Assembly (NCBI GenBank): GCA_034669045.1
Contig: JAXDOD010000122.1
Location: 1-25,679 of the forward strand
Origin: VAZQ01 sp034669045
GTDB taxonomy: Bacteria; Pseudomonadota; Alphaproteobacteria; Rhizobiales; Xanthobacteraceae
Length of the DNA stretch: 25,679 bases
Direction: 5' to 3'
Below, piece by piece: positions 7,391-14,782 of the stretch (position 1 is the stretch's first letter; every line of letters starts with the position of its first letter). The translations under genes and the position numbers were made by a program. A model generated the notes under the pieces. The model searched no databases. It had not been told where the DNA came from and saw nothing but the letters and a program-made list of their open reading frames with translations.

Positions 7391-8751
7391 CAGGCGGCGC
7401 CAAGATGATCGCGCAGCCAGGCGCCGATCGCGAAGGCGGCTTCGTCGCGGTTGGCGTAGCCGAGCACCTGCAGGCCGAGCGGCATCCCGTCGAGCTGGAA
7501 CAGTGGCAGCGACAGCGCCGGGATGCCGAGGAGCGACGACGGGACCGCGAATTGCGGATTGCCGGTCGCCTGCAGCCCGGCCGGCGCGCCGCCAGGCGCC
7601 GACAGCGTGACGCAGGCGTCGCACGATCCCGCCAGCTCCGCGTAAAGCCCGCGGATACGCGCCCGCTCCTTGAGCGCTGCGCGATACTGGGCGAGCGTCA
7701 TCCGTCTGGCCTGCTCGAGGCGCTCCAGCATGATGCGGCTGAGCTTGCTGGCGTCGCGCTCGGCGCAGCCATCGATGAACCAGCGCGTCTCCCAGGTGTT
7801 GATGCGGTTGGACAGCGCGAAAGCGTCCGCCAACTCGCTCTCGATCGCGCCCACGTCGTCATCGTCGTGACGGGTGCGGATCTCGATGCCGGCGGCGCCA
7901 AGCCGCTGCAAGGCATCGTGCATGCAGCTTTGCGCAGCCGCGGTCGCGATCCCCCAGCCCGAGGTTTCGACAAAGGCCAGCCGTCGCGGTTTTGCGGCGG
8001 CCGGCGCCTGGCGCGGACCGTTCAGGCCCGGCGTGCCGGCATCGCCGCCGACGCGCTGCGCGATCTCGTAGGCGACCTGCCAGGTGTCTTGCAGCGTGGC
8101 GGCCAGGATGCCGGTGCAGCTCTGGCTCTGGTAGTCGTGGCAGCCTTCGCGGTTGAGCGCGCCGACGGTCGGTTTGAAACCGAAGGCGCCGCAGAAGCTC
8201 GCCGGCCGGATGGTCGAGCCGATCACCTGGGTGCCGAGCCCGGCGCTGATCATGCCGCACGCGACCCCCGCCGCCGAGCCGCTCGACGAGCCGCCCGGCG
8301 TATGGTCGAGGTTCCAGGGGTTGCGCGTGCCGCGCGGCTCCGACGCCGCGAACTCGGTGGTGACGGTCTTGCCGACGATGACCGCGCCGGCCTGGCGCAG
8401 CGCCGCCACGCAGGCCGCATCCTTTTGCGAGCGCCAGCCGGCGAACAGCGGCGAGCCCATCTCGGTCGGCATGTCGGCGGTCTCGATGATGTCCTTGATG
8501 CCGACCGGCATGCCGTCGATCGGCGACAGCGGCACGCCGCTGCGCCAGCGTTCGGTGGACCGGTCGGCGGCGGCGCGTGCCGCCGGAATGCTGGTGGTGA
8601 CGAAGGCGCCGACCTGCGGCTCCCGGGCGTCGAATTCCGCCAGGCATGCTTCCAGAAACGCGCGCGGCGTCTCCGCGCCGGTCGCGAAGCGTTCGGCCGC
8701 CGCCAGGAACGCGCGCATGCGCGGGGCTTTCTTATTGTCCGGCGCGTGCAT
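7390..8751 (-). CDS. amidase (amidase-signature family)
   Basis: A 453-residue amidase-signature enzyme hydrolysing a C-N amide or carbamate bond. The Ser-cisSer-Lys triad is visible: Lys86 in PVGIKDIIE, cis-Ser155 in the GGSSSGS stretch (153-159), and nucleophile Ser179 in QVIGSTIRPAS, with the 24-residue Ser-Ser spacing of the family. The normal DTGGSIR-type context is altered to QVIGSTIR, which is uncommon but keeps the serine. There is no signal peptide. The start at 8751 directly follows the TGA of the monooxygenase (TGAATG, no gap), so it is probably coupled; Met12 (MRAFLAAAERF) is an alternative start. The TGA stop overlaps the UbiD ATG. A likely role is release of an acid from an amide so that UbiD can decarboxylate it, or hydrolysis of a pathway intermediate. 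Indoleacetamide or aryl-amide hydrolases are other possibilities. Confidence 0.93.
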   Translation of the reverse strand: MHAPDNKKAPRMRAFLAAAERFATGAETPRAFLEACLAEFDAREPQVGAFVTTSIPAARAAADRSTERWRSGVPLSPIDGMPVGIKDIIETADMPTEMGSPLFAGWRSQKDAACVAALRQAGAVIVGKTVTTEFAASEPRGTRNPWNLDHTPGGSSSGSAAGVACGMISAGLGTQVIGSTIRPASFCGAFGFKPTVGALNREGCHDYQSQSCTGILAATLQDTWQVAYEIAQRVGGDAGTPGLNGPRQAPAAAKPRRLAFVETSGWGIATAAAQSCMHDALQRLGAAGIEIRTRHDDDDVGAIESELADAFALSNRINTWETRWFIDGCAERDASKLSRIMLERLEQARRMTLAQYRAALKERARIRGLYAELAGSCDACVTLSAPGGAPAGLQATGNPQFAVPSSLLGIPALSLPLFQLDGMPLGLQVLGYANRDEAAFAIGAWLRDHLGAA

Positions 8752-9981
8752 TCATGCCTCCGCGAGTTCGAGCGACGCGGCGCGGCGCTGGCTGGCGATC
8801 ATCGACGTGCGCAGCAGGAACGCCCGGCTGCGCTCCGTGTCGGCGGCGATCGCCCGCAGCTCATCGAGGTTCTTCTTGCGCACCTCGGGATCGCTCGCTT
8901 CCAGCCGCTTCTTGTTGGCAATCGACTGCTCCTGCACGAACTCGACCGCCACGGTGCGGCGCTGCAGGTCGTAGAGATCGAGCAGCCGCTCCGGCGCGCC
9001 ATAGAGCAGCACTTGCGCGAGCTTGTCGCAGAGATTGACCGCATCCTGGATGCCACCGTTGAGGCCCATGCCGCCGATCGGGTTGTTGACATGCGCGGCG
9101 TCGCCGGCAAGCAGCGCGCGCCCCTTGCGGAAGGTCGCCGCCACGCGCTGGTGCGTCACATAGAGATTGCGGTGCACGATCTCGTAGGGCTGCGGCGACG
9201 GGAAGAACTTCTGCATCAAAGCCTGCGCGGCGGCGTCGCTGGTCAGGTCCGCCTCCGGCTGCGACGGGTCGGTCGGGTAGACCGTGCGCCACAGGCCGGG
9301 CGGGCCGTCCGCCGAGACCTTGAAGCAGTTGCACCACGAGCCCGGGTCGGCGAAATAGCTGCGCGGGCAATAGCCGCGGTTGGCTTCGAAATCGTACGGC
9401 GTCGTGAGCACGATGAAGCGCTCGGGCCACGTGAAGCCGTCGAAGGCGATGCCGCACTGCTTGCGCACGGCACTGCGGGCGCCGTCGGCGCCGATGAGAT
9501 AGCCGCCTGTGTAAGTCGCGATCCCCGTCGGGCCGCGCACGTCGACGCTGATCGCGCGCTCCGTCTGCGCGACGTCGACGACCTCGTGGCGAAAGCGCAC
9601 CTCGACGTTGCCGAACGCCCGCAGCCGCGCCAGCAACAGCCTGGCGGTCTTGAACTGCTCGCACTGGACCACATAGGGATAGCGCGTGTCGTCCTTGAGC
9701 ACGGCGTGATCGAACTCGGCGACGAGCTGCCCGCTCGGCCGGTCCCAGAACTGGAAAATCGGCGCAACAAGTCCGACCCGCGCCATGTCGTCGGCAAGCC
9801 CATCCTCGCTGAGGAGTTCGAGCGTCGCCGGATGCGTGGTGGCGGCGCGCGGATCGGCCTGCGGTCCGTCGTTGCTGTCGAACACGGTGACCGGCACGCC
9901 GCGCCGGCCCAGGAGCCATGCGCACAGCAGCCCGACCGGGCCGCCGCCCGCGATCAATATCTGCTGGTTATCGGCGGTCAT
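8752..9981 (-). CDS. FAD-dependent aromatic-ring-type monooxygenase (PHBH fold)
   Basis: A 409-residue class A flavoprotein monooxygenase using FAD and NAD(P)H to hydroxylate a substrate, typically phenolic. Motifs in order are the Rossmann GGGPVG at 12-17 within ILIAGGGPVGLLCAWLLG, the DG motif in GADGARSAV (Asp166-Gly167), and the GD motif in LLAGDAAHVNNPIGGMGLN (Gly293-Asp294). The protein ends soon after the helical tail, so it lacks the thioredoxin-like third domain of phenol hydroxylase or MhpA-like enzymes. I set the start at ATG 9981 (MTADNQQIL), with AAGG about 5 bases upstream. The frame stays open to 10233, but that part translates a dispersed palindromic repeat and antisense cupin sequence and is rejected. 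It is followed without gap by the amidase. Confidence 0.93.
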   Translation of the reverse strand: MTADNQQILIAGGGPVGLLCAWLLGRRGVPVTVFDSNDGPQADPRAATTHPATLELLSEDGLADDMARVGLVAPIFQFWDRPSGQLVAEFDHAVLKDDTRYPYVVQCEQFKTARLLLARLRAFGNVEVRFRHEVVDVAQTERAISVDVRGPTGIATYTGGYLIGADGARSAVRKQCGIAFDGFTWPERFIVLTTPYDFEANRGYCPRSYFADPGSWCNCFKVSADGPPGLWRTVYPTDPSQPEADLTSDAAAQALMQKFFPSPQPYEIVHRNLYVTHQRVAATFRKGRALLAGDAAHVNNPIGGMGLNGGIQDAVNLCDKLAQVLLYGAPERLLDLYDLQRRTVAVEFVQEQSIANKKRLEASDPEVRKKNLDELRAIAADTERSRAFLLRTSMIASQRRAASLELAEA

Positions 9982-10016
9982 TTGCCTTTTTCGAATTTTC
10001 GTAGCGGGGTGCTCGT

Positions 10017-10048
10017 CCCGGATTTCGCTGCGCTCCATCCGGGCTACG
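10017..10048. repeat. dispersed palindromic repeat of Bradyrhizobiaceae type
   Basis: CCCGGAT (10017-10023) and ATCCGGG (10037-10043) are perfect 7-bp arms around a 13-base centre TTCGCTGCGCTCC; CTACG follows. On the minus strand it reads CGTAGCCCGGATGGAGCGCA..., which I recognise as a very common interspersed palindrome in Bradyrhizobium/Rhodopseudomonas-type genomes. It fills the gap between cupin and monooxygenase, and its conserved TAG serves as the cupin stop codon. It may act as an intra-operon hairpin. Confidence 0.75.
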
Positions 10049-10433
10049 ATTTCTTGCTCTCGTCGTAATAGTGGATCTCGAACAGCAGGCAGCCGCGGTC
10101 GGACTTGAACGGCCCGTGATGGACCCCGGGCGGGCGGCACGCATAGGTCGGAGCCTCGAACGGCTCGCCGCCCTGGCCGCTCGCGTCGTTGCCGACGATG
10201 AGATCGCCGGACATCAGATAGACCTCCTCCCAATGATCGTGCACGAACGGCGCCGTCGTGTAGACGCCGGGATCGAAGCGCAGCAGCCGCGTGCGGCCGC
10301 CCATCTTGCGCGTCTCGTCGAGGTCGCTGGCGAGGATCTTCTGCTTGATGCCCGACGGATATCCCGGCGGCGAGGCCCAGCCCTCGCTCATGTCGACGCG
10401 CAGGAACTCCAGGTGTGGCTTGTTCATCGGCAT
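10044..10433 (-). CDS. small cupin-domain protein (ChrR-cupin-like)
   Basis: A single cupin barrel of about 129 residues from the ATG at 10433 (MPMNKPHLEFLRVD). Longer starts in frame, ATG 10496 or TTG 10523, are open but add a non-conserved-looking stretch; none has a clear ribosome-binding site. Cupin motif 1 is visible as FDPGVYTTAPFVHDHWEEVY, with His65, His67 and Glu69/Glu70 as probable metal ligands. Motif 2 includes PPGVHHGPF (His105, His106). Such small metal cupins act as dioxygenases, isomerases, decarboxylases or sensors, and no specific reaction can be assigned. It is the first gene of the minus-strand run leading into monooxygenase, amidase and UbiD, which suggests a step in the same pathway. 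The last codons and stop abut the palindromic repeat at 10017-10048. Confidence 0.82.
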   Translation of the reverse strand: MPMNKPHLEFLRVDMSEGWASPPGYPSGIKQKILASDLDETRKMGGRTRLLRFDPGVYTTAPFVHDHWEEVYLMSGDLIVGNDASGQGGEPFEAPTYACRPPGVHHGPFKSDRGCLLFEIHYYDESKKS

Positions 10434-10577
10434 GTGCTGGTTTCCGATATCGTCGATGACGGTAGCAGGCGCGGCCGCAGTGGCAAAGCCGGTCATGCCT
10501 GCGATAATGCGCCTCAGATCCAAAACCGCGGGATGGCGAGCGAGACCACTATCGGCCCGACCGCAAGCGCGTCGCTG

Positions 10578-11948
10578 CTAGCTGAGCAGCCCGTGCAGCG
10601 CCGGGGCCACCGGCAGGTCGCGCCGCAGCACCCGATAGCGATCCTTGGGCACGCCGAAGAGGGCGTAGATGGTGTTCACGACCGAGCCGATGGTCAGATA
10701 GTCCTTGAGGTTGAACACCTCCGGCATGTCCGGGCGCGGACGCAGGGTCGCGAAATCGAACGGCCGGCCCATCGATTTTTCCAGCATCGGGTCGCAGGAG
10801 AGATGCGCCTGCGAAGGCTCCTCGGTCTCGTGCGCGAGATCGGACGCCCCGATCACCAGGCCGCCGCGGATGCCCTTGCCGCCGATCAGGATCGAATTGG
10901 AATACTGGTTGTGATGGGTGCCGGTGTCGTCGATCGGCGAGTCTCCCCCCCGCAGCGTGCGGCCGAATTCGCTCGCCACCATGACGGTCGTCACGTCGAA
11001 CATGGAGCGCTGCTTGTCGAACGGCGTCTCGGCTAGTCCCTGCAGCAAGGCCGCAATCTTGACGATGGCATCGGCAAACAGCTTGGGCTGCTCCTTCGCC
11101 TTCTCGGCGGCGTGCACGTCGAAGAATTCGGTCGGAACATAGATGGCGGAGCGTGAGATCGAGAGCCGGAAGCATTCGGCGATCAGGGCCATGGTCTGCT
11201 GTTCGGGCGTGCGTACGGTCCACGGCCGCGACAAGCGCGCGAGCTGGCGATGGACCCGGGGCGAGAGATCGAGGCCCGACAGCATCTGCCTGGTCGCCGC
11301 GGCCATGCGGCCGGGGCCGGTGGAATTCGCGGTCATCCGGCCGCGAATGTGGTCCGACAGCTCGCTGCCCGCTTCGAGCGGCTCGACCTGCTTGAGTGTC
11401 GCAGTCAGTCCACCCACCGAGCCGGGGTGCAGCGGCACGACGCCGGAATGATTGTTGACGCTCATCACCACCGAGTCGGTCGACATGATGGAATCGAGCG
11501 ACTGCGGCTCGCGGCCGGTCTCCGCCAGGTTCAGATGCGGGACGAAGGAGTCGCCGCCGAACGGATTGCCGGTGAACAGGAAGTTCATGTTCTGCAGGTG
11601 GCCGTCGAAGCTCGGCGTCATCAGCACGCCGTTGAGGATGCTGAAACGGTCGCGGAAGATGGCGAGCGGCTTGGTCAGCGAGGTGGCGAGCGCCGTGGTG
11701 CCGTTGCGGCCCGCCCAGGGGGCCGGTGGCCGGCCCAGATAGTTCTGGATCTTGTGGGCTTGCGTCATCGACAGCGGCCGCGCGTCGAACATGTAGGACG
11801 AATCCGCGCCGCCGTTGAGCACGATCATCAGGAAGAAGTGCGGATCGCCGGTCGGCTCCGCGGCCTGCAGGAACGTCTGGCCGGGAAGCAGGATTGTGCC
11901 GGCAGCGCCCAGGCTGACCTTCAGGAAGTCGCGGCGTGAGGCGTTCAT
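10578..11948 (-). CDS. DUF1501 family protein, Tat-exported
   Basis: A 456-residue protein with a twin-arginine signal at the N-terminus (MNASRRDFLKVSLGAAGTILLPG), so it should be exported folded. The mature part begins DPHFFLMIVLNGGADSSYMFD, characteristic of DUF1501, an alkaline-phosphatase/sulfatase-fold relative of unknown activity. Other family-like segments are MVASEFGRTLRGG, the GTHHNQYSNSILIGGKGIRGG stretch ('DHG/GTHHN..' region) and a C-terminal LTIGSVVNTIYALFG. It is the last gene of a three-gene cassette: the small exported protein ends 7 bases upstream. DUF1501 proteins are commonly paired with cytochrome-type (DUF1549/1553, DUF1592-like) or DUF1800 partners, which matches the neighbours. 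Function is unknown; a periplasmic hydrolase or metalloenzyme role is only a suggestion. Confidence 0.9.
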   Translation of the reverse strand: MNASRRDFLKVSLGAAGTILLPGQTFLQAAEPTGDPHFFLMIVLNGGADSSYMFDARPLSMTQAHKIQNYLGRPPAPWAGRNGTTALATSLTKPLAIFRDRFSILNGVLMTPSFDGHLQNMNFLFTGNPFGGDSFVPHLNLAETGREPQSLDSIMSTDSVVMSVNNHSGVVPLHPGSVGGLTATLKQVEPLEAGSELSDHIRGRMTANSTGPGRMAAATRQMLSGLDLSPRVHRQLARLSRPWTVRTPEQQTMALIAECFRLSISRSAIYVPTEFFDVHAAEKAKEQPKLFADAIVKIAALLQGLAETPFDKQRSMFDVTTVMVASEFGRTLRGGDSPIDDTGTHHNQYSNSILIGGKGIRGGLVIGASDLAHETEEPSQAHLSCDPMLEKSMGRPFDFATLRPRPDMPEVFNLKDYLTIGSVVNTIYALFGVPKDRYRVLRRDLPVAPALHGLLS

Positions 11949-11955
11949 CGCGGCG

Positions 11956-12525
11956 TCACCGGTGCAGGAGGAAATAGGGGTTCATGGTGATCGCAAGCGT
12001 CATGGCATCGATCGCTTCGGCTGCCGGACGATGTCCGTAGGAGGACCTCAGGAAGAAATCGCGCCAGGCAAGATATTCGGATTCCGGCGCGTTGAACCCC
12101 ATGACGCTGAGCCAGAAGTCCTGCAGCACGGCATCGGCCTTGGCCTCGGCGGCCGGCCAGGAGCACAGCGTCTTCAGCGTCGCCAGGAAGCGCGGATGGA
12201 AATTCAAGCGCGGCGATTGGCAGGACCCCGCCACGCTCTGCGCAAAGCCCGAGAGCACCACCCGCCAGATCACCATGTTCACGGAATTGGGCGAGCCGTT
12301 CTGGAACGTGTGCTCGTCACCGAACCGGTTCCAGGTGCCCAGGAGAGTGTCCATTTCCGCGGCAGGGACGAATTGGTCGAGGTTGAGCGGCGCTCCGGGG
12401 GCGGCGAGCCGGATCGAGAGCTCGCGCGAGACCGCCGTCCAGCCCTTGAATTGCGAGGCCGCCGAGGTCCCCGCCGGCAGCAGGAAAATCCCGATGGCCG
12501 CAACGGCTGCGAGCGCGCGCGTCAT
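11956..12525 (-). CDS. small exported protein of a DUF1501 cassette, function unknown
   Basis: A 189-residue protein starting at ATG 12525, which overlaps the TGA of the upstream gene by four bases (ATGA), so translation is probably coupled. The N-terminus MTRALAAVAAIGIFLLPAG is a Sec signal peptide with cleavage near TSAAS. The mature part is helical-looking, with a distinctive NSVNMVIWRVVLSGFAQSV segment, two cysteines (in AGSCQSP and KTLCSWP), and a C-terminus ending MTLAITMNPYFLLHR. That ending resembles the '..LASPHFLYR' stretch of DUF1592/DUF1595-type proteins of planctomycete-style cytochrome modules, so it may be a split-off subdomain of that system. There is no heme motif. I recognise no named family. 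Its position between the heme protein and the DUF1501 gene implies a subunit of the same complex. Confidence 0.8.
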   Translation of the reverse strand: MTRALAAVAAIGIFLLPAGTSAASQFKGWTAVSRELSIRLAAPGAPLNLDQFVPAAEMDTLLGTWNRFGDEHTFQNGSPNSVNMVIWRVVLSGFAQSVAGSCQSPRLNFHPRFLATLKTLCSWPAAEAKADAVLQDFWLSVMGFNAPESEYLAWRDFFLRSSYGHRPAAEAIDAMTLAITMNPYFLLHR

Positions 12526-14534
12526 TGCGGCGGCTCTTTCGAGGCGCGCGCGAGCTCGTCCTGCGCCCAGAGGAACAGCTCCTGGCGCTCCTGGCTCGAC
12601 ATCGCCGTCATCTTCGGCATGCGGACCGCGGGATCGGTGGCGGAGAGCCGTTCGGCGATCCGCGTCAACGTGTCCTGGGCCGCGGTTTGCTGGCGATCGC
12701 GACCGAGGTGCGGAAAGGTGCGCGTCCGTCCATCGGGCGCGGTCACCCAGTTCGTCAGGTCGAGACCGGCGCTGGGATCGCCGCCGCTGTGGCACTGCGC
12801 GCAGTTCTTCTGCAGGATGAAAGCGACCCGGCAGGGCGGCGCGTTGTCGACCTGGGCGCCAGCCGCATGGTCATAGCATTGCTGCGGATCGGCGTTGATC
12901 TCGCGATAGGTCTTGCTCAGGACGATGCGCGTGACCGCGTTCTTGAACGCCGTGGATGAGTTCACGGCCGCCTCGCGCTCGAATTGCCGGGTGAATTCCT
13001 CGAGATAGCCGCCGTCGAAGGTCTGATCTTCGGCAATGAAATACTCGAACATCCGCTTGGTCAGGCAACGCTTTGCCTCCGGCGCATTGCGGATGATCCG
13101 AGACAGGTCCGTCAGCTTGTCGCCGTAGCTGTTCTGGTCGTCCCAGCGCGCCGAGCGGATATAGCCGACGCTCCATTTGCGCGGTGAGCCCTTCTGGGCC
13201 AGCCAGTTGGCTTCGTACTTCTTGCGGTCGGAGCTGGCGTCATCGTCGAACACCACGACCGTATCGTTCGAGTAATTGAAGAAATCGGCGCCCCGGTTGC
13301 GGAAGAAGCCCGACATCGGATCGAGCTTGTAATGGCAGGCGAAGCAGGGCGTGTCCGAACCGTGCGCTCCCGCCACGTGCTCCTGCGGCGTTTCGAAACC
13401 AACCGGGGTGAGGTCATCGCAGAAGAAGCGCTTGAGGACATAGGCTCCGCGCTTGCGATTGAAGTTGGTCGATGAATTCTTCAACGCGGTGCTCTGCTCG
13501 AAGCCGAAGGCGAGCCATGAATCGGTCCGGAATGCGCGCAGGTCGAACGGCTTGAAATCGCGCACCGACCGCGGCTGGTAAACCGAGGGCTCGAATTTGA
13601 GGATTTCCGTGACTGCGCGCCGGAACTGGTCGTAGGCGCGCTTGGTGCCCGCGGTCAGCCGCTTGATGTTCACCTTGGCGGGCGGTCTGCCGTCGCATTC
13701 GGCATCGACGACCTGCTCGAGGATTTCGAGCGGGCCGGAAATGACACGTCCGCGCAGCAGGAAGAACACCTCCGGGTCGTTGAAGGCGCGCACCAGCCGC
13801 ACATGCAGCGAGACACTTTTCGACAGCTTCTCGACCTCCGCGCAATAGGCCGCGGCCGACGGCGGGACCCGCCCCGATCCCATCAGGACGAGATCGAGGA
13901 ACTCATCTTCGGCCTCCTGGATCGCCTTCCGGCGCGCCGTTTCCGGCAGCATGTCGACCTCGTCCGGCGGCAGCGGGTCGTCGAATTCCAGCGGCAGGGG
14001 GGCCATGTAGAACGGCCCCTCGAGATCGAACAGCTTGAAATAATCGCCGCCTTTCAGCAGCTCCTGGGTCGAAGCGATGGCATTGGCGAAGTCGAATACG
14101 TTGCGCTTGTAGACGCCGTTCGCCTTCAGCGCGTCGATCTTGAAGCCGAGATAGAACATGTTGAAATCAAGAACCGTATCCCCGAAACGGGGATCGTTCA
14201 TGAACCGGCGGACGATCTCATCCTCGGGCAGCTTCAGCAGCGCGTCGACGTCGTCGGCGGTGCCGAGCCCGTCGCCGCCGCGCAGCAGGCGGGCGGTTTT
14301 GTCCATCCACCAGCGCTTTTGCCAGGTCGCGGCCTCGCCGGAGGCCGGAAGGCCGGAAGGGTGCTCCGCGGAGCCCGTCGAGGGCGCCACCGGCTGCGCC
14401 AGCGCCTCGGCCGGCTGGCCGAGGGTGCGGGAAATCGACGCGGGTTCGCTGACGGTGAACAAGACCGCCGCTGCGACCAGCACGATGGCACGCGCGACGC
14501 CAAATCGACGTGCGTGTCCCCGAGTGGATGGCAC
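12522..14534 (-). CDS. secreted two-CxxCH cytochrome-like protein with DUF1588/DUF1585-like regions
   Basis: A 670-residue protein with a GTG start at 14534, supported by GGGAG six bases upstream. A basic N-terminus followed by ARAIVLVAAAVLFTV (about 14-28) is a signal peptide or anchor. The middle holds TPCFACHYKLDPMSGFF with heme-type C397-x2-C400-H401, the signature of DUF1588 ('C..CH...DP.GF'). A DUF1585-like stretch follows (LTDLSRIIRN...KRCLTKRMFEYFIAED, about 475-503). The C-terminus carries a second site NCAQCHSGGDPSAG (C578, C581, H582), as in PSCyt1-type domains. Such proteins are abundant in Planctomycetes, where they pair with DUF1501/DUF1552 proteins. A periplasmic electron-transfer or oxidoreductase role is inferred, and whether both sites bind heme is untested. 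It heads the cassette and overlaps the next gene by four bases. Confidence 0.87.
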   Translation of the reverse strand: MPSTRGHARRFGVARAIVLVAAAVLFTVSEPASISRTLGQPAEALAQPVAPSTGSAEHPSGLPASGEAATWQKRWWMDKTARLLRGGDGLGTADDVDALLKLPEDEIVRRFMNDPRFGDTVLDFNMFYLGFKIDALKANGVYKRNVFDFANAIASTQELLKGGDYFKLFDLEGPFYMAPLPLEFDDPLPPDEVDMLPETARRKAIQEAEDEFLDLVLMGSGRVPPSAAAYCAEVEKLSKSVSLHVRLVRAFNDPEVFFLLRGRVISGPLEILEQVVDAECDGRPPAKVNIKRLTAGTKRAYDQFRRAVTEILKFEPSVYQPRSVRDFKPFDLRAFRTDSWLAFGFEQSTALKNSSTNFNRKRGAYVLKRFFCDDLTPVGFETPQEHVAGAHGSDTPCFACHYKLDPMSGFFRNRGADFFNYSNDTVVVFDDDASSDRKKYEANWLAQKGSPRKWSVGYIRSARWDDQNSYGDKLTDLSRIIRNAPEAKRCLTKRMFEYFIAEDQTFDGGYLEEFTRQFEREAAVNSSTAFKNAVTRIVLSKTYREINADPQQCYDHAAGAQVDNAPPCRVAFILQKNCAQCHSGGDPSAGLDLTNWVTAPDGRTRTFPHLGRDRQQTAAQDTLTRIAERLSATDPAVRMPKMTAMSSQERQELFLWAQDELARASKEPPQ

Positions 14535-14782
14535 CTTAGACTCCCAATGGCCTGATGATGAAGATGTGGTGGGCTTCCAGGCCTGTCAACGGCGCAATCG
14601 AGTCAACGGAGCGCGGCGGGATGCCGGCCAAGCCTCGCAACCGACAAATGCGTGAGCCCGCCCGAGGGTTCCCCCTGCGGCTCGAACGAGCATGCAAGAA
14701 GGGCGTTACCAAGGCAGCCGGCCGTGTCTACAGCAATCGCTTGTGCTAGGGACTGGGCCGTCAGTTCAATGGAGTATCGCCG
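14535..14782. promoter_or_regulatory. divergent intergenic region
   Basis: This 248-base stretch separates the divergent DUF1588-like cassette and the SGNH-like gene, so it should contain both promoters. Ribosome-binding sites are clear at both ends: GGGAG before the GTG at 14534 (minus strand) and GGAG at 14771-14774 before the ATG at 14783. I see no open frame with coding character, no RNA gene and no convincing promoter consensus in between. Confidence 0.45.

Noticed and set aside
5714..7408. 564-codon plus-strand open frame opposite the first UbiD gene
   Set aside because: The opposite strand encodes an intact UbiD protein; the frame has no family motif and shadow-type composition.
7405..10068. 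887-codon plus-strand open frame opposite amidase and monooxygenase
   Set aside because: It is antisense to two genes with complete catalytic motifs, its translation is low-complexity Arg/Ala/Gly-rich, and it runs through the palindromic repeat. It is a GC-rich shadow frame.
9982..10233. N-terminal extension of the FAD monooxygenase
   Set aside because: The extra 84 residues translate the dispersed repeat (MERSEIRDEHPA..) and sequence antisense to the cupin. The Rossmann motif starts properly just after the ATG at 9981.
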